From Niveispirillum sp. (GTDB taxonomy: Bacteria; Pseudomonadota; Alphaproteobacteria; Azospirillales; Azospirillaceae), in contig JAEMSB010000001.1 in NCBI GenBank assembly GCA_016463045.1, positions 1 to 34,241 on the forward strand: 34,241 nt of DNA, read 5' to 3'. The translations under genes and the position numbers were made by a program. Shown in pieces: positions 1-7,394 of this stretch (position 1 is its first letter; the number at the start of each line of letters is the position of its first letter). Below the pieces are notes generated by a model. It was not told the origin of the DNA. It saw only the letters and a list, made by a program, of their open reading frames with translations, and searched no databases.

Positions 1-46
1 CAGAGACCAGACCGACATAGCCGGTGCCGATGACGGCGATGCGCAT
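1..46 (-). CDS. ugd: UDP-glucose 6-dehydrogenase, N-terminal fragment (gene continues beyond the left edge)
   Basis: Read leftwards from an ATG at 46, the sequence translates to MRIAVIGTGYVGLVS, the N-terminal NAD-binding strand and GxGYVGL loop typical of UDP-glucose/GDP-mannose dehydrogenases. A good ribosome site (AGAGAGGA, 51-58) precedes the ATG. The family oxidises UDP-glucose to UDP-glucuronate in the cytoplasm, a precursor for acidic polysaccharides. Only 15 codons are visible, so the exact substrate (UDP-glucose against GDP-mannose or UDP-ManNAc) is not proven. UDP-glucose is favoured because a UDP-glucuronate 4-epimerase-like gene lies in the same window. It is divergent from the glycosyltransferase at 361. 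Confidence 0.8.
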   Translation of the reverse strand, partial: MRIAVIGTGYVGLVS

Positions 47-64
47 CGGAAATCCTCTCTACTC

Positions 65-70
65 ATTATA
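65..70 (-). promoter_or_regulatory. Possible -10 box of the leftward ugd gene
   Basis: A perfect TATAAT is present on the minus strand, about 19 bases upstream of the ATG at 46. No good -35 hexamer lies 16-18 bases further upstream, and the implied leader would begin almost at the ribosome site. The call is therefore tentative. Confidence 0.3.
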
Positions 71-189
71 CAGCGACAGCCAAGCTAGCTGCGATCCGTT
101 CACTACCATGACCGTGCATAGGGTGTGCAACGGCGAACTTGCCCATCTGTCTATAAATGGCGAAGAGCAGTGTCGGAGCCATCTCCACC

Positions 190-223
190 CCCTTTTGCCC
201 TGGCAAGCAGTGGTGCAAAAGGG
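190..223. repeat. Inverted repeat CCCTTTTGC / GCAAAAGGG
   Basis: Two perfect 9-base arms (190-198 and 215-223) are separated by 16 bases in the divergent intergenic region. The spacing and lack of a following T-run argue against a terminator. A binding site for a dimeric regulator is possible. No cognate regulator gene is in the window. Confidence 0.45.
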
Positions 224-360
224 AAAATAAGGGAATGCCCAACTCAAATAATTATCTCCATTAACCTTCTGTTGTCAATTTGCGCTGGTTCTGTCAATTC
301 TATGCGGTGAAAAGCTTTGGTAGATAACGGCTGAACCCACGACAACAGGTAGCGGCAAGA

Positions 361-2877
361 ATGCGACTTGGAAAGTTGTTGAGTACCCAGTTGGGACATT
401 ATGTTTATTCTGACGGTCTTTTTATCGATCCGATATGGTATAGGACGGCCTATGATGTCGATGGTGACGCTCAGTTCCTATATAGGCATTTCCAGGAGAC
501 GGGCCGGGCTGATGGCCTGTCACCGCATGTGCCCATCAACAATGACTGGTACCTGATAAACTATCCCAGCGTCGCTGATGAACTGGTGAAGTTTGGGCTG
601 CACAATACATTCCAGCATTATCTGCGCGTCGGTGTGCAACGCCAGTACGCACCTGTTCCCTTGTTCGACGAGACTTGGTATCGCCAGACCTATCCCGACA
701 TCGCAGCTGCCATCAAGCAAGGCATGTTCTTCTCCGCTTATCAGCATTATGCCTTGCATGGTGCTCGGGAGGGACGTCTGCCAGGACCTGTATCGGGGCG
801 CAATGCTGCGGCTGCCTTCACACGCCCGCATTTACAGGTGGAGCCGCGATCATGGTTCGAGCGCAAGCTGGCGGTCGATCATGAGTACCGTTACCATGTG
901 ACACGCTGGTTCAGCCGTCCGCTATACCAGTCGGAACCTGATTGGAACGGTTTCAATGCTGCTGACTTTGCGGAGGAACCCTATCTGAGGGCTTTCCCCG
1001 ATCTTGCGGGTACCTTCTCCGCCGACACGTTCAGCAACGCTCGCGACCATTGGTGCCGGTGCGGATGGCGGGAGGATATCGAGGGCACAAGACCGCGTTT
1101 GCCGGGATACTCGGAAGTCCGCTATCTGGCGGCCAATGCAGATATTGCCGACAGCGTTGCTGCCGGTCGCCTGCCTTCGGGATATTTCCATTACCTCATG
1201 TGTGGTTGGAAGGAAGGCCGCCGGGGGGGCGTGCAAGCCCCAGCATTGTCACGGCGGACCATCGACTTGCTGGAGATCACCGAAGTTGTTCGGGATTTTG
1301 CAGATCGACCGCTGATCAGCGTTGTGATGCCCGTCTACAATACGCCGTTACCCCTGCTCCAGCAGGCTGTGACCTCGGTTCGGCGGCAATTATACGCGCA
1401 TTGGCAGTTATGCATCGTCGACGATGCCTCTGATGATCCGGTGATCTGGGAAGCCCTGTCCGCTTTTGCCAAAGAAGATTCGCGGATTGTCATCCGTCGC
1501 CTGCCGGAGAATAGCGGCATATCCGCCGCGACCAATGCGGCGCTTGAGATGGTTGCTGGTCAATGGATCGCCTTTCTGGACCATGACGACACCCTGACTA
1601 CTGATGCCTTGTACGAGGTGGCGCGAACCATCCTGACACATCCCGACATTGATGTGATCTACAGTGACGAGGACAAGATCACCGAGGATGGTCAACCGGC
1701 ATCGGTTGCCACGCGAAAGCCTGACTGGTCCCCGGACCTGTTGTTCAGCAACATGTATCTGGGCCACATGCTGGTTTATCGCGATACAATGCTGTCCCGG
1801 CTTGGCGGCTTGCGCGGTGATTATGACGGTGCCCAGGACTATGATCTGGCCCTGCGGGCCGCTCAGGCCGGTGCCCGTTTCCATCACCTGCGCAAGCCAC
1901 TTTACCATTGGCGGCAAAGTGCTGGTTCCACGGCCGCCGGGCTAACGGCGAAGCCGCTGGCGCTGGAGCGTCAGGCGCTTGCGCTCATGGATGCATTGAC
2001 GGTGGCCGGCCACCCGGCCAAGGTCGAACAGTCTTTTGCGCCCGGCAATTGGCGGATCAGCACGGTTCTGCCTGAACCTGGGCCCGGCTATTGCTTGGTG
2101 CTGACCGGTACGGGCCGTACCCGCCCTCTGTATGGCGAGGATTACCATCCGGTACTGAACGCGCTATCGAGTGTTATTCGGTCTCTTTCATTGGCTCAGC
2201 GCCACTTGATCCAGATCTGTATCCTGACCGAAGAAGCGCTGTCAGCAGATGCACGGCGGGAGCTAGTTTACATGCTGCCGACATTACCGACATTGCTGGT
2301 TGGTGAGCGCAGTGCATGGCCAACCATTATCAATCGGTTTGTCGCCGACATCTCGCAAACCTGCGTCCTTCTGATGGATGAAGGGATCGAGGCGCAAGTC
2401 CCCGACATCTTTACCAGCCTGTCAGCCTGGTTGTTCCGCAACGAAGTCGGCATTGTGGTGCCGCGACTCCTGTCCGAGCGTGGCTCCATTATCGCCAGTG
2501 GCGGATTTATGGCAGCGGATGGTGTGGTGGAGCCCCTGCAGGGCGAGCATCGGCTAGCGCCAGGCCCCCTGTCAGTGATGCAGGTGCCGCACAATGTGAC
2601 GGTGCCATCCCACCCCTGTGTGCTGATCCGGCGTGAACTGTTGAACCGCATCGGGGGACTTGCCACCACCCTGGATCTGCGTGATGCGGTTCAGGATGCT
2701 GGCATCCGTGCCATCATGGCCGGATATCGCATCATCGCCGACCCGGGTACGGAATGCCTTTATGTCCCGGCAGCGGCGGGGCAGCCGGATTCCGGTCTGC
2801 TCCGCCAGCGCTGGCCGGACTTCCAGGACCCCTACTATCCCGGTCAGGACTTTGGCGCCTGGAACGCGGAGCTGTAA
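361..2877 (+). CDS. GT2 glycosyltransferase with N-terminal YPD/EGR repeats
   Basis: This 838-residue protein probably adds a sugar to a growing surface polysaccharide at the cytoplasmic face of the inner membrane. Residues about 22-289 hold five diverged copies of a roughly 40-residue unit with the pattern Y....YPD.......G...S...HY...G..EGR (best copy 102-140). A GT2 GT-A domain starts near 316 with a PLISVVMPVYN strand, then VDDASDD and the metal-binding DHDD at 407-410. The EDK and AQDYDLALRAAQAG motifs are typical of O-antigen-type GT2 enzymes. The C-terminal third looks like a second, degenerate GT2-like module. No signal peptide or membrane segment is evident. It converges without a gap on the next gene. 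Donor and acceptor cannot be told from sequence. Confidence 0.88.
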   Translation: MRLGKLLSTQLGHYVYSDGLFIDPIWYRTAYDVDGDAQFLYRHFQETGRADGLSPHVPINNDWYLINYPSVADELVKFGLHNTFQHYLRVGVQRQYAPVPLFDETWYRQTYPDIAAAIKQGMFFSAYQHYALHGAREGRLPGPVSGRNAAAAFTRPHLQVEPRSWFERKLAVDHEYRYHVTRWFSRPLYQSEPDWNGFNAADFAEEPYLRAFPDLAGTFSADTFSNARDHWCRCGWREDIEGTRPRLPGYSEVRYLAANADIADSVAAGRLPSGYFHYLMCGWKEGRRGGVQAPALSRRTIDLLEITEVVRDFADRPLISVVMPVYNTPLPLLQQAVTSVRRQLYAHWQLCIVDDASDDPVIWEALSAFAKEDSRIVIRRLPENSGISAATNAALEMVAGQWIAFLDHDDTLTTDALYEVARTILTHPDIDVIYSDEDKITEDGQPASVATRKPDWSPDLLFSNMYLGHMLVYRDTMLSRLGGLRGDYDGAQDYDLALRAAQAGARFHHLRKPLYHWRQSAGSTAAGLTAKPLALERQALALMDALTVAGHPAKVEQSFAPGNWRISTVLPEPGPGYCLVLTGTGRTRPLYGEDYHPVLNALSSVIRSLSLAQRHLIQICILTEEALSADARRELVYMLPTLPTLLVGERSAWPTIINRFVADISQTCVLLMDEGIEAQVPDIFTSLSAWLFRNEVGIVVPRLLSERGSIIASGGFMAADGVVEPLQGEHRLAPGPLSVMQVPHNVTVPSHPCVLIRRELLNRIGGLATTLDLRDAVQDAGIRAIMAGYRIIADPGTECLYVPAAAGQPDSGLLRQRWPDFQDPYYPGQDFGAWNAEL
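424..1227 (+). repeat. Five protein repeats of the YPD...HY..G..EGR type
   Basis: Units lie at residues about 22-55, 58-97, 102-140, 200-245 and 250-289 of the GT2 protein. The third is the most regular (ETWYRQTYPDI ... HYALHGAREGR). One more copy ends the protein encoded at 21815-24025. I know such units from alphaproteobacterial cell-surface glycan proteins but not their function. Confidence 0.7.
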
Positions 2878-2889
2878 TCAGCTCCGCGT
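2864..2889. terminator. Perfect 11-bp hairpin over two convergent stop codons
   Basis: Arms ACGCGGAGCTG (2864-2874) and CAGCTCCGCGT (2879-2889) flank a TAAT loop. The TAA of the rightward GT2 gene (2875-2877) and the TGA of the leftward gene (complement of 2878-2880) lie in the loop and the right arm. It is symmetric, so it could act on both strands. No T-run follows, so intrinsic termination is uncertain. Confidence 0.55.
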
Positions 2890-4509
2890 GTACCATGTCC
2901 CCAGCAGATATAGCCGCCAGAGCAGGGTTTCCTGCTGATGGTTGCCATCATAATAGCTGTTGGCGAGTGTGATGGCCGCGTCCAGATCAATATGGCCAGC
3001 CATGTCCGTCTGCCGTGCAGAGGTCAGCCCCTGTATGATCTCATCTTTGCGACCGGCCATCAGGGTGCGGCGGGTGAAGAGCGGCTGCCCTGGCACGGAT
3101 AGGCGGTACTGCTCGCTCAAGCCGACTGGTAGCAGCCGGGACAGATAGTCGCGCAAGGACAGGTTGGCCGCCGCTGCCGCCTGCTTCGACGCCATGACCC
3201 AGGGTTCCAGCAGCTCACGCTGGCAGTAAGGGGCAGAGAGACTTGTGTCCGCCAGTCCCAGGATATGTGCCAGCGTCGGCAGAACACTTAACCCGATCGC
3301 GGCGTGGTCATCAGCCTTCGGCAGAGCCGTGCCGGGTTCCCAATGCAGGGACTGATTGCCATAAGGGAAAGAAGCAAGAGCAGAGCGCGTGCCAGGGTGG
3401 CGCAGCAGCCCTGAAAATGCCATGGGATCGATCAGATCGGCATTTACGCCTTCTCCCCAGAGGCTGCGCCCCCCGAGACCGGTCATCCATGTCCGGGCGC
3501 GGCCACCTGCGGCATGGATCGATACGGCCAGCAATGTGGCCGCCAGATTGTCGATCGGGCTTGTGGCACCCTTGGCGCCGAACTGCACGGCCGACGTGAA
3601 CAGATTGTCGGGTACCAACTCCAGAATCTTCAAGGGCAATCCCAGGCGGTCTGCCAGGGTTCCTGCTTGCGGATATTCGTTGATGGCTCCCAGTCCGAAG
3701 CAGACCAACTGCGGGCGGGCACCGGATTGCACCATTGCCGCAGTCAGCAGGGCACTATGCAAACCGCCGCCAGTCAGAAGGCTGCCATAGTCGGCCGCGT
3801 TGGGCAAAGCGGCGCACAGCCCTGCCAGACCGTTGGTATTCGCCACCTTGGCAGGGTTGTGGACAGGGGATGCCCGCCAATGAGAAGCAACACCCCTGCG
3901 CAGGACAAGAATGGTCCCAGGCTCCAGAGGGGCCGTGCCGTCATTGCTTCCCTTCAGCCGGCCAGCCGGCGGCACAAACCCGGTCGACAGGAATTGCACC
4001 AGGCCCATGGCAGACAAGTCATGGGCGGCACTGCCGGTTTTGGACAGCAACTCGGGCTGACTGGCAAAGGCCAGCGTGCCATCGCTGCTACGGACATGGA
4101 TGGGGCAGAGTGAACCTGGCGCATAGGCCAGGAGCGTATACTCACTCTCCCGATCCCAGAGTAGCAGCAGCTCGCCCGCCCGCAGCGTATCCACGATTTC
4201 CGTCTGTCCCCGCCCCTGCTGGTAGTGATGCAGGATCGTGGTGGCGCGCTCCTTCGCCTCTGCCGGGTTGCTTGAAAAGCGATAGACGACAGCACCGGCG
4301 TTCGCCTCTGTGCTGATTGCCTGCACCCGTTCCAGCCGGCCCCCCTGATGGGCGACGGCAATGGAGCCATGATCCAGCAATTCAAAGTCGAAACCGGGCA
4401 ATTTCTGGGACTGGGCGCGATGAGCAGCAGCAGTAACAACCGCCCGCGCCCGATCGGCATTGCTGGCACCCGGAAGAAGAACGGAGCCGGCGACGAAGGA
4501 GGATGACAT
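2878..4509 (-). CDS. Asparagine-synthetase-like protein with degenerate active sites
   Basis: The overall layout follows glutamine-dependent asparagine synthetase: an N-terminal Ntn-like half with an FASQPELL segment (compare FASELQAL in the true AsnB at 14168), then an ATP-pyrophosphatase-like half. The key residues are lost. The N-terminus begins MSSSFVAG instead of MCGIAG, so there is no nucleophilic Cys2. The PP-loop SGGVDS reads TGGGLHS, and the SGDGGDELFGGY motif reads TGLGGRSLWGEG. It is unlikely to catalyse normal amidation and may be structural, regulatory or changed in chemistry. I chose the ATG at 4509 because it aligns with the family N-terminus and has a GGTGG upstream. The frame stays open to a GTG at 4563. 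It follows the small-gene trio on the same strand. Confidence 0.72.
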   Translation of the reverse strand: MSSSFVAGSVLLPGASNADRARAVVTAAAHRAQSQKLPGFDFELLDHGSIAVAHQGGRLERVQAISTEANAGAVVYRFSSNPAEAKERATTILHHYQQGRGQTEIVDTLRAGELLLLWDRESEYTLLAYAPGSLCPIHVRSSDGTLAFASQPELLSKTGSAAHDLSAMGLVQFLSTGFVPPAGRLKGSNDGTAPLEPGTILVLRRGVASHWRASPVHNPAKVANTNGLAGLCAALPNAADYGSLLTGGGLHSALLTAAMVQSGARPQLVCFGLGAINEYPQAGTLADRLGLPLKILELVPDNLFTSAVQFGAKGATSPIDNLAATLLAVSIHAAGGRARTWMTGLGGRSLWGEGVNADLIDPMAFSGLLRHPGTRSALASFPYGNQSLHWEPGTALPKADDHAAIGLSVLPTLAHILGLADTSLSAPYCQRELLEPWVMASKQAAAAANLSLRDYLSRLLPVGLSEQYRLSVPGQPLFTRRTLMAGRKDEIIQGLTSARQTDMAGHIDLDAAITLANSYYDGNHQQETLLWRLYLLGTWYTRS

Positions 4510-4646
4510 GACCACCATTCGGCATCTGGGAAAGAGGAGACAGAACAACACCATATCAGGCACAACCGGCGAAACCTACGCATTTAAGCCGGGCAGGAAG
4601 ATGGTTCAGACCGATAGGGTCCGGCTCTGCACTCCTCCCCCGTTCA

Positions 4647-4865
4647 TCAAACCCGCGACCTGAAGGCGGCGATCTGTTCAGGGGTCAGGATCGTCTCCAG
4701 CGGGTAGCCCTCCGCCGAAACGGGTTCGGGCGGGCTTATGAATTCGCCCAGGGGCAGTCCGTCCGGCCCGGTCGTGATGTAACGATACTGAATATGGGCA
4801 CCAGAGAGGGTACCGTCGGTTCCCCAGCGGACCAGGAATTCATAAGGCAGTTTGTGTGTCTGCAT
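4647..4865 (-). CDS. Small conserved-looking hypothetical protein, 72 residues
   Basis: The product runs from MQTHKLPYEF to TPEQIAAFRSRV. I do not recognise it. The start at 4865 is chosen over a longer upstream open frame because GGAGAGAAAC lies directly before this ATG and the longer frame runs inside the real tail-fibre-like gene. It is acidic and proline-rich with no membrane segment. The position just after a phage-tail-fibre-like gene resembles small accessory or assembly genes beside tail fibres, but no family evidence supports that. Confidence 0.6.
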   Translation of the reverse strand: MQTHKLPYEFLVRWGTDGTLSGAHIQYRYITTGPDGLPLGEFISPPEPVSAEGYPLETILTPEQIAAFRSRV

Positions 4866-4906
4866 GTTTCTCTCCATCGATCGGGATGCTTGCTGATCCT
4901 GTGGGT

Positions 4907-5641
4907 TCAACTGACGACGCTGCCATCCTGGAAGCGCCATTGGCTGCCATCTGAAATGGCCAGATACCGGTTGGCGGAACCGTTGCTGACATGGACCAGT
5001 TGGCCTGCCACAGCGGCCGTTGGTAACGTGGCTACCGTATAGGCCCTCAGCACCAGATGTCGGGCGCTGTTCAGCACTTCGGCACCAGCCATCTTGAGTG
5101 GGCCGGTTTCCAGATTGACCGCGCCGGTCGCCTCCACCGTCAGACGGCGGGCCGTGGTGGTCGACCCTGTCGGTGTCGTCCACATCTCGAACTGCGTGCC
5201 GTTTGCCGAAGCCGTGAAGGTTTCCACCGCCCGGCACCAGAGCCCTGCCCGGTTGAAGGTTTCTCCAGCACCGGTATGTCCGCCAAACACAAACCGGCCC
5301 AATATGTCATTGGCCTGTGTGGCCGTTGGGGCGGCTAGCGTGCCGGCATACCGTTCCAGCATGATCTCCGGAAGTTGGCCCGCAGCCTTGACCCGGTGCG
5401 TGCCGCTGCTTTCAACCGTCAAGGTCCCGGCGATCACGGCTCCCTGGGGGGTGGCGGTCAGGCGGCTTGTCCCCCCGGCCGCCATGCCGATCTGGTTCGC
5501 GCCCGGACGGAACAGGCCGGTATCGGTGTCTGCCGTGAAGGTCAATGCTGGGATGGCCGCCGTGCCGTCGGGAAGAGGCAGCGGACCTGATGGGGGGCCA
5601 GCATCCCGGCTCCTGGAAGGGGGATAGGAGTATCCGGTCAT
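4907..5641 (-). CDS. Phage tail-fibre-like protein
   Basis: This 244-residue protein has the low-complexity, beta-rich style of tail fibre and tail-spike stem proteins. It has an ALTFTADTDTGLFRPGANQ segment followed by IGMAAGGTSRLT near residues 30-65, then alternating T/A/G-rich strands, and a C-terminal GQLVHVSNGSANRYLAISDG segment that recurs in such proteins. The ATG at 5641 is preferred over one at 5653 because GAGGTGG sits just upstream of it; the upstream gene stops at 5650-5652, so the genes are adjacent and probably co-translated. No capsid, terminase, integrase or lysis gene is nearby, so this is a small phage-derived cassette and not a prophage. Trimeric surface fibre or receptor-binding roles are possible. 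Confidence 0.65.
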   Translation of the reverse strand: MTGYSYPPSRSRDAGPPSGPLPLPDGTAAIPALTFTADTDTGLFRPGANQIGMAAGGTSRLTATPQGAVIAGTLTVESSGTHRVKAAGQLPEIMLERYAGTLAAPTATQANDILGRFVFGGHTGAGETFNRAGLWCRAVETFTASANGTQFEMWTTPTGSTTTARRLTVEATGAVNLETGPLKMAGAEVLNSARHLVLRAYTVATLPTAAVAGQLVHVSNGSANRYLAISDGSQWRFQDGSVVS

Positions 5642-5649
5642 CGTCCACC

Positions 5650-5973
5650 TCATCCATAGAAGCAGATTGCGATATGCCCTGCCGCTGCCGATATGACGGA
5701 CAGCGTGCTGCCGCCGGTGATCTGCCGCCCGATCGGATTCAGTTCCGGGGCAGAGCCATCGATGATGGCCACCGTCGGGATAACGGCTGCGGCACCGCCA
5801 TACTGCACCCAGAAATCGACCGTGGCCGCCATGGTCATGGTCTGGGCCCAGGAAGGCACCGTCACCGTCACCGCCTCATTGGCATTGAGCGGGCGTGCGA
5901 ACCGCCAGGGCGATATGTTGGGAAGATGGGTCGGGGTGCCATAGGCATCCCGCTTAAGGACAAAGGAGTTCAT
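5650..5973 (-). CDS. Small hypothetical protein, first gene of the phage-like trio
   Basis: The 107-residue product begins MNSFVLKRDAYG and is hydrophobic and beta-rich towards its end. I do not recognise its family. The ATG at 5973 has a GAGG ribosome site and is preferred over an upstream ATG at 6018. That ATG lies inside the terminator hairpin of the preceding methyltransferase gene and its extra residues look non-coding. The gene is followed at once by the tail-fibre-like gene, which suggests a shared phage origin. Confidence 0.6.
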   Translation of the reverse strand: MNSFVLKRDAYGTPTHLPNISPWRFARPLNANEAVTVTVPSWAQTMTMAATVDFWVQYGGAAAVIPTVAIIDGSAPELNPIGRQITGGSTLSVISAAAGHIAICFYG

Positions 5974-5985
5974 TCCGGCCTCGCA

Positions 5986-6022
5986 ACAAAAAAGGCCATG
6001 CCCGCTTGCTGCGGACATGGCC
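5986..6022 (-). terminator. Rho-independent terminator after the leftward methyltransferase gene
   Basis: On the minus strand, GGCCATGTCCGC (6022-6011) pairs with GCGGGCATGGCC (6005-5994) around a five-base loop, with one G-T wobble, and is followed by TTTTTT (5993-5988). It lies 60 bases past the stop of the 6082-7203 gene. It separates that gene from the phage-like trio, which therefore needs its own promoter or read-through. Confidence 0.85.
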
Positions 6023-6081
6023 CTGGGATCTACAAGGCCAGCTTCAACGATAATGCACTCAATTGCAAGATATAATTCCTA

Positions 6082-7203
6082 TTAATCCGGAAGGCGCGTC
6101 AGGGTATATAGGACAGAGTTCTCATACAGGTCAACCGCGGAGCAGTTTGCATACTGACGGCTCAGGCCGCTATTCAGGACCAATTCACGATGCCGGTTGA
6201 TATAGCTTTCCATGTTGTATTCACGGACCTTCCGTTCGGCCACGCTGAAACCGCACCGATTGATCCAGTATTCCAGTTCGGAGGGCCGAAGCCTGTTGCC
6301 ACGCGCTGTGTCCTTGTTGACCAGCTTGGTCCGGTACTCAATATCGTCCAGCAGCATAAATCCCAGAGGGTCATCGAAATTCCGATGATCCCGGTAATCG
6401 ACACCATGGCGGGAATGGGACCAGGGTTTGGCACAATAGGCTAAATTCTCCATCACTCGCTGCGGATCGAAAATATGCTCCAGAACAGAATTTGAGAAGA
6501 TGAAGTCAAACTTGCTCTTGAAACGATGAACATCCATCTCCTCGCCTGTTGTTTGCAGCACCGTGATGTTCGGGGTTATCTCCCCTTCGCTGTGCAGAAT
6601 AGCTTCGATGATGGAGGGGTCAGGCAAGGTCAAGCCATGCCATGGCGCTTCCGCACGTAAGGTCTCATAGAATTGAGCGCTGAAATCAGAGCGCCAAACA
6701 ATCGGTTCGGGCTCGACGACAGTGACCTTGGCACCCATCGAGGCAAGGATCGCGGCGACACCCAGATATCTTGCGCCGATCTCCAAAACCTCTGGCTGAT
6801 GATCATGGCTGATACTAAAATGCGTTCGAAATTCTCTTAAATAACCAATTGTCACTGATAAGGTCTGCGCGACTGCATTGGCGACCAAATCAGATTTATG
6901 ATCCCCTTTTATGGTCGATTCGTCGATAAATATACTGTATTCTCGACCATTATTATTTGGGTTTGAATTATCGCTCGTAGAGAACCAGAGACCCTGCTGC
7001 CAGTGGCTGAAGGCGCCGCGGCCTTTCTGAGCGATGTCTTGGTGAAGGGCGTGCGCCGGCCCCAAAGGCTTTCCATCTTCTAGCAGCACCGTGTTTGATC
7101 GGTTCCCGACGGGTGAGTCCGCATAGAGGGCAAGGTCGAACACATTCTTTTGAAAGCAGTGGCCGTCATGGTGACGAAACGGAGCGGTCAGCTTTACTTC
7201 CAT
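6082..7203 (-). CDS. Class I SAM methyltransferase with N-terminal SHW/SSSD/NGR domain
   Basis: Residues about 5-93 of this 373-residue protein form the recurring domain of this locus (LLEDGKPLGPAHALHQDI, GAFSHW, FSTSDNSNPNNNGREY). A Rossmann methyltransferase follows: motif I VLEIGARYLG near 139-148, an acidic strand-2 end at TVVEPEP, and SNSVLEHIFD at 237-246. A later segment, HGVDYRDHRNFDDPL then RGNRLRPSE, is shared with the divergent paralogue at 7395. The enzyme is predicted to transfer a methyl group from S-adenosylmethionine, probably to a sugar or carrier in this glycan pathway; the acceptor is unknown. GGTGGGACACA before the ATG supports the start. Base composition is somewhat AT-richer than the glycosyltransferase genes. 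It ends at a clear terminator. Confidence 0.82.
   Translation of the reverse strand: MEVKLTAPFRHHDGHCFQKNVFDLALYADSPVGNRSNTVLLEDGKPLGPAHALHQDIAQKGRGAFSHWQQGLWFSTSDNSNPNNNGREYSIFIDESTIKGDHKSDLVANAVAQTLSVTIGYLREFRTHFSISHDHQPEVLEIGARYLGVAAILASMGAKVTVVEPEPIVWRSDFSAQFYETLRAEAPWHGLTLPDPSIIEAILHSEGEITPNITVLQTTGEEMDVHRFKSKFDFIFSNSVLEHIFDPQRVMENLAYCAKPWSHSRHGVDYRDHRNFDDPLGFMLLDDIEYRTKLVNKDTARGNRLRPSELEYWINRCGFSVAERKVREYNMESYINRHRELVLNSGLSRQYANCSAVDLYENSVLYTLTRLPD
6925..7191 (-). repeat. Copy of the recurring SHW/SSSD/NGR protein domain
   Basis: Residues about 5-93 of the methyltransferase. It keeps the LLEDG, PLGP, H.DI, FSHW, FSTSD and NGR.Y landmarks; the GGG is GRG here. Confidence 0.8.
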
Positions 7204-7394
7204 TGTGTCCCACCGTTAACTGCACAGAATAATTTCATACCCTGTTACAGGCCTGCGTGCCATTAGTCTACCGGTTACAACAAGGTCAGCTCGGCATGAT
7301 AGGGCCACCTGTATTCTGCCGGGATATTTGGGGATTGCCCCTGCCCACCTGAAGTGTCATCCATTAGGCATTAGCAATTCACCGGTCAGATCAG

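Larger units (their letters stand above)
47..360. other. 314-base divergent intergenic region
   Basis: This region separates the leftward ugd from the rightward GT2 gene at 361. It must hold the control signals of both. It contains the minus-strand TATAAT, a 9-bp inverted repeat (190-198 and 215-223), and an imperfect direct repeat with core GTCAATT near 274 and 293. Short open frames here lack ribosome sites and recognisable products, and I take them as noise. Confidence 0.6.

Noticed and set aside
3514..4316. Rightward open frames of about 190-200 codons opposite the asparagine-synthetase-like gene
   Set aside because: Composition is rich in Arg, Gln and Pro with no motif, as expected of antisense frames in GC-rich DNA; the leftward frame matches a family.
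4866..5237. Extended open frame upstream of the 72-residue gene
   Set aside because: It runs inside the tail-fibre-like gene in another frame; a ribosome site directly before 4865 marks the real start.
4647..5973. A complete prophage
   Set aside because: Only three small genes show this character; no integrase, terminase, capsid, portal, lysis gene or attachment repeats were seen nearby.
5650..6018. Longer start at 6018 for the first phage-like gene
   Set aside because: The upstream ATG lies in the stem of the terminator of the 6082-7203 gene, and a ribosome site supports 5973.
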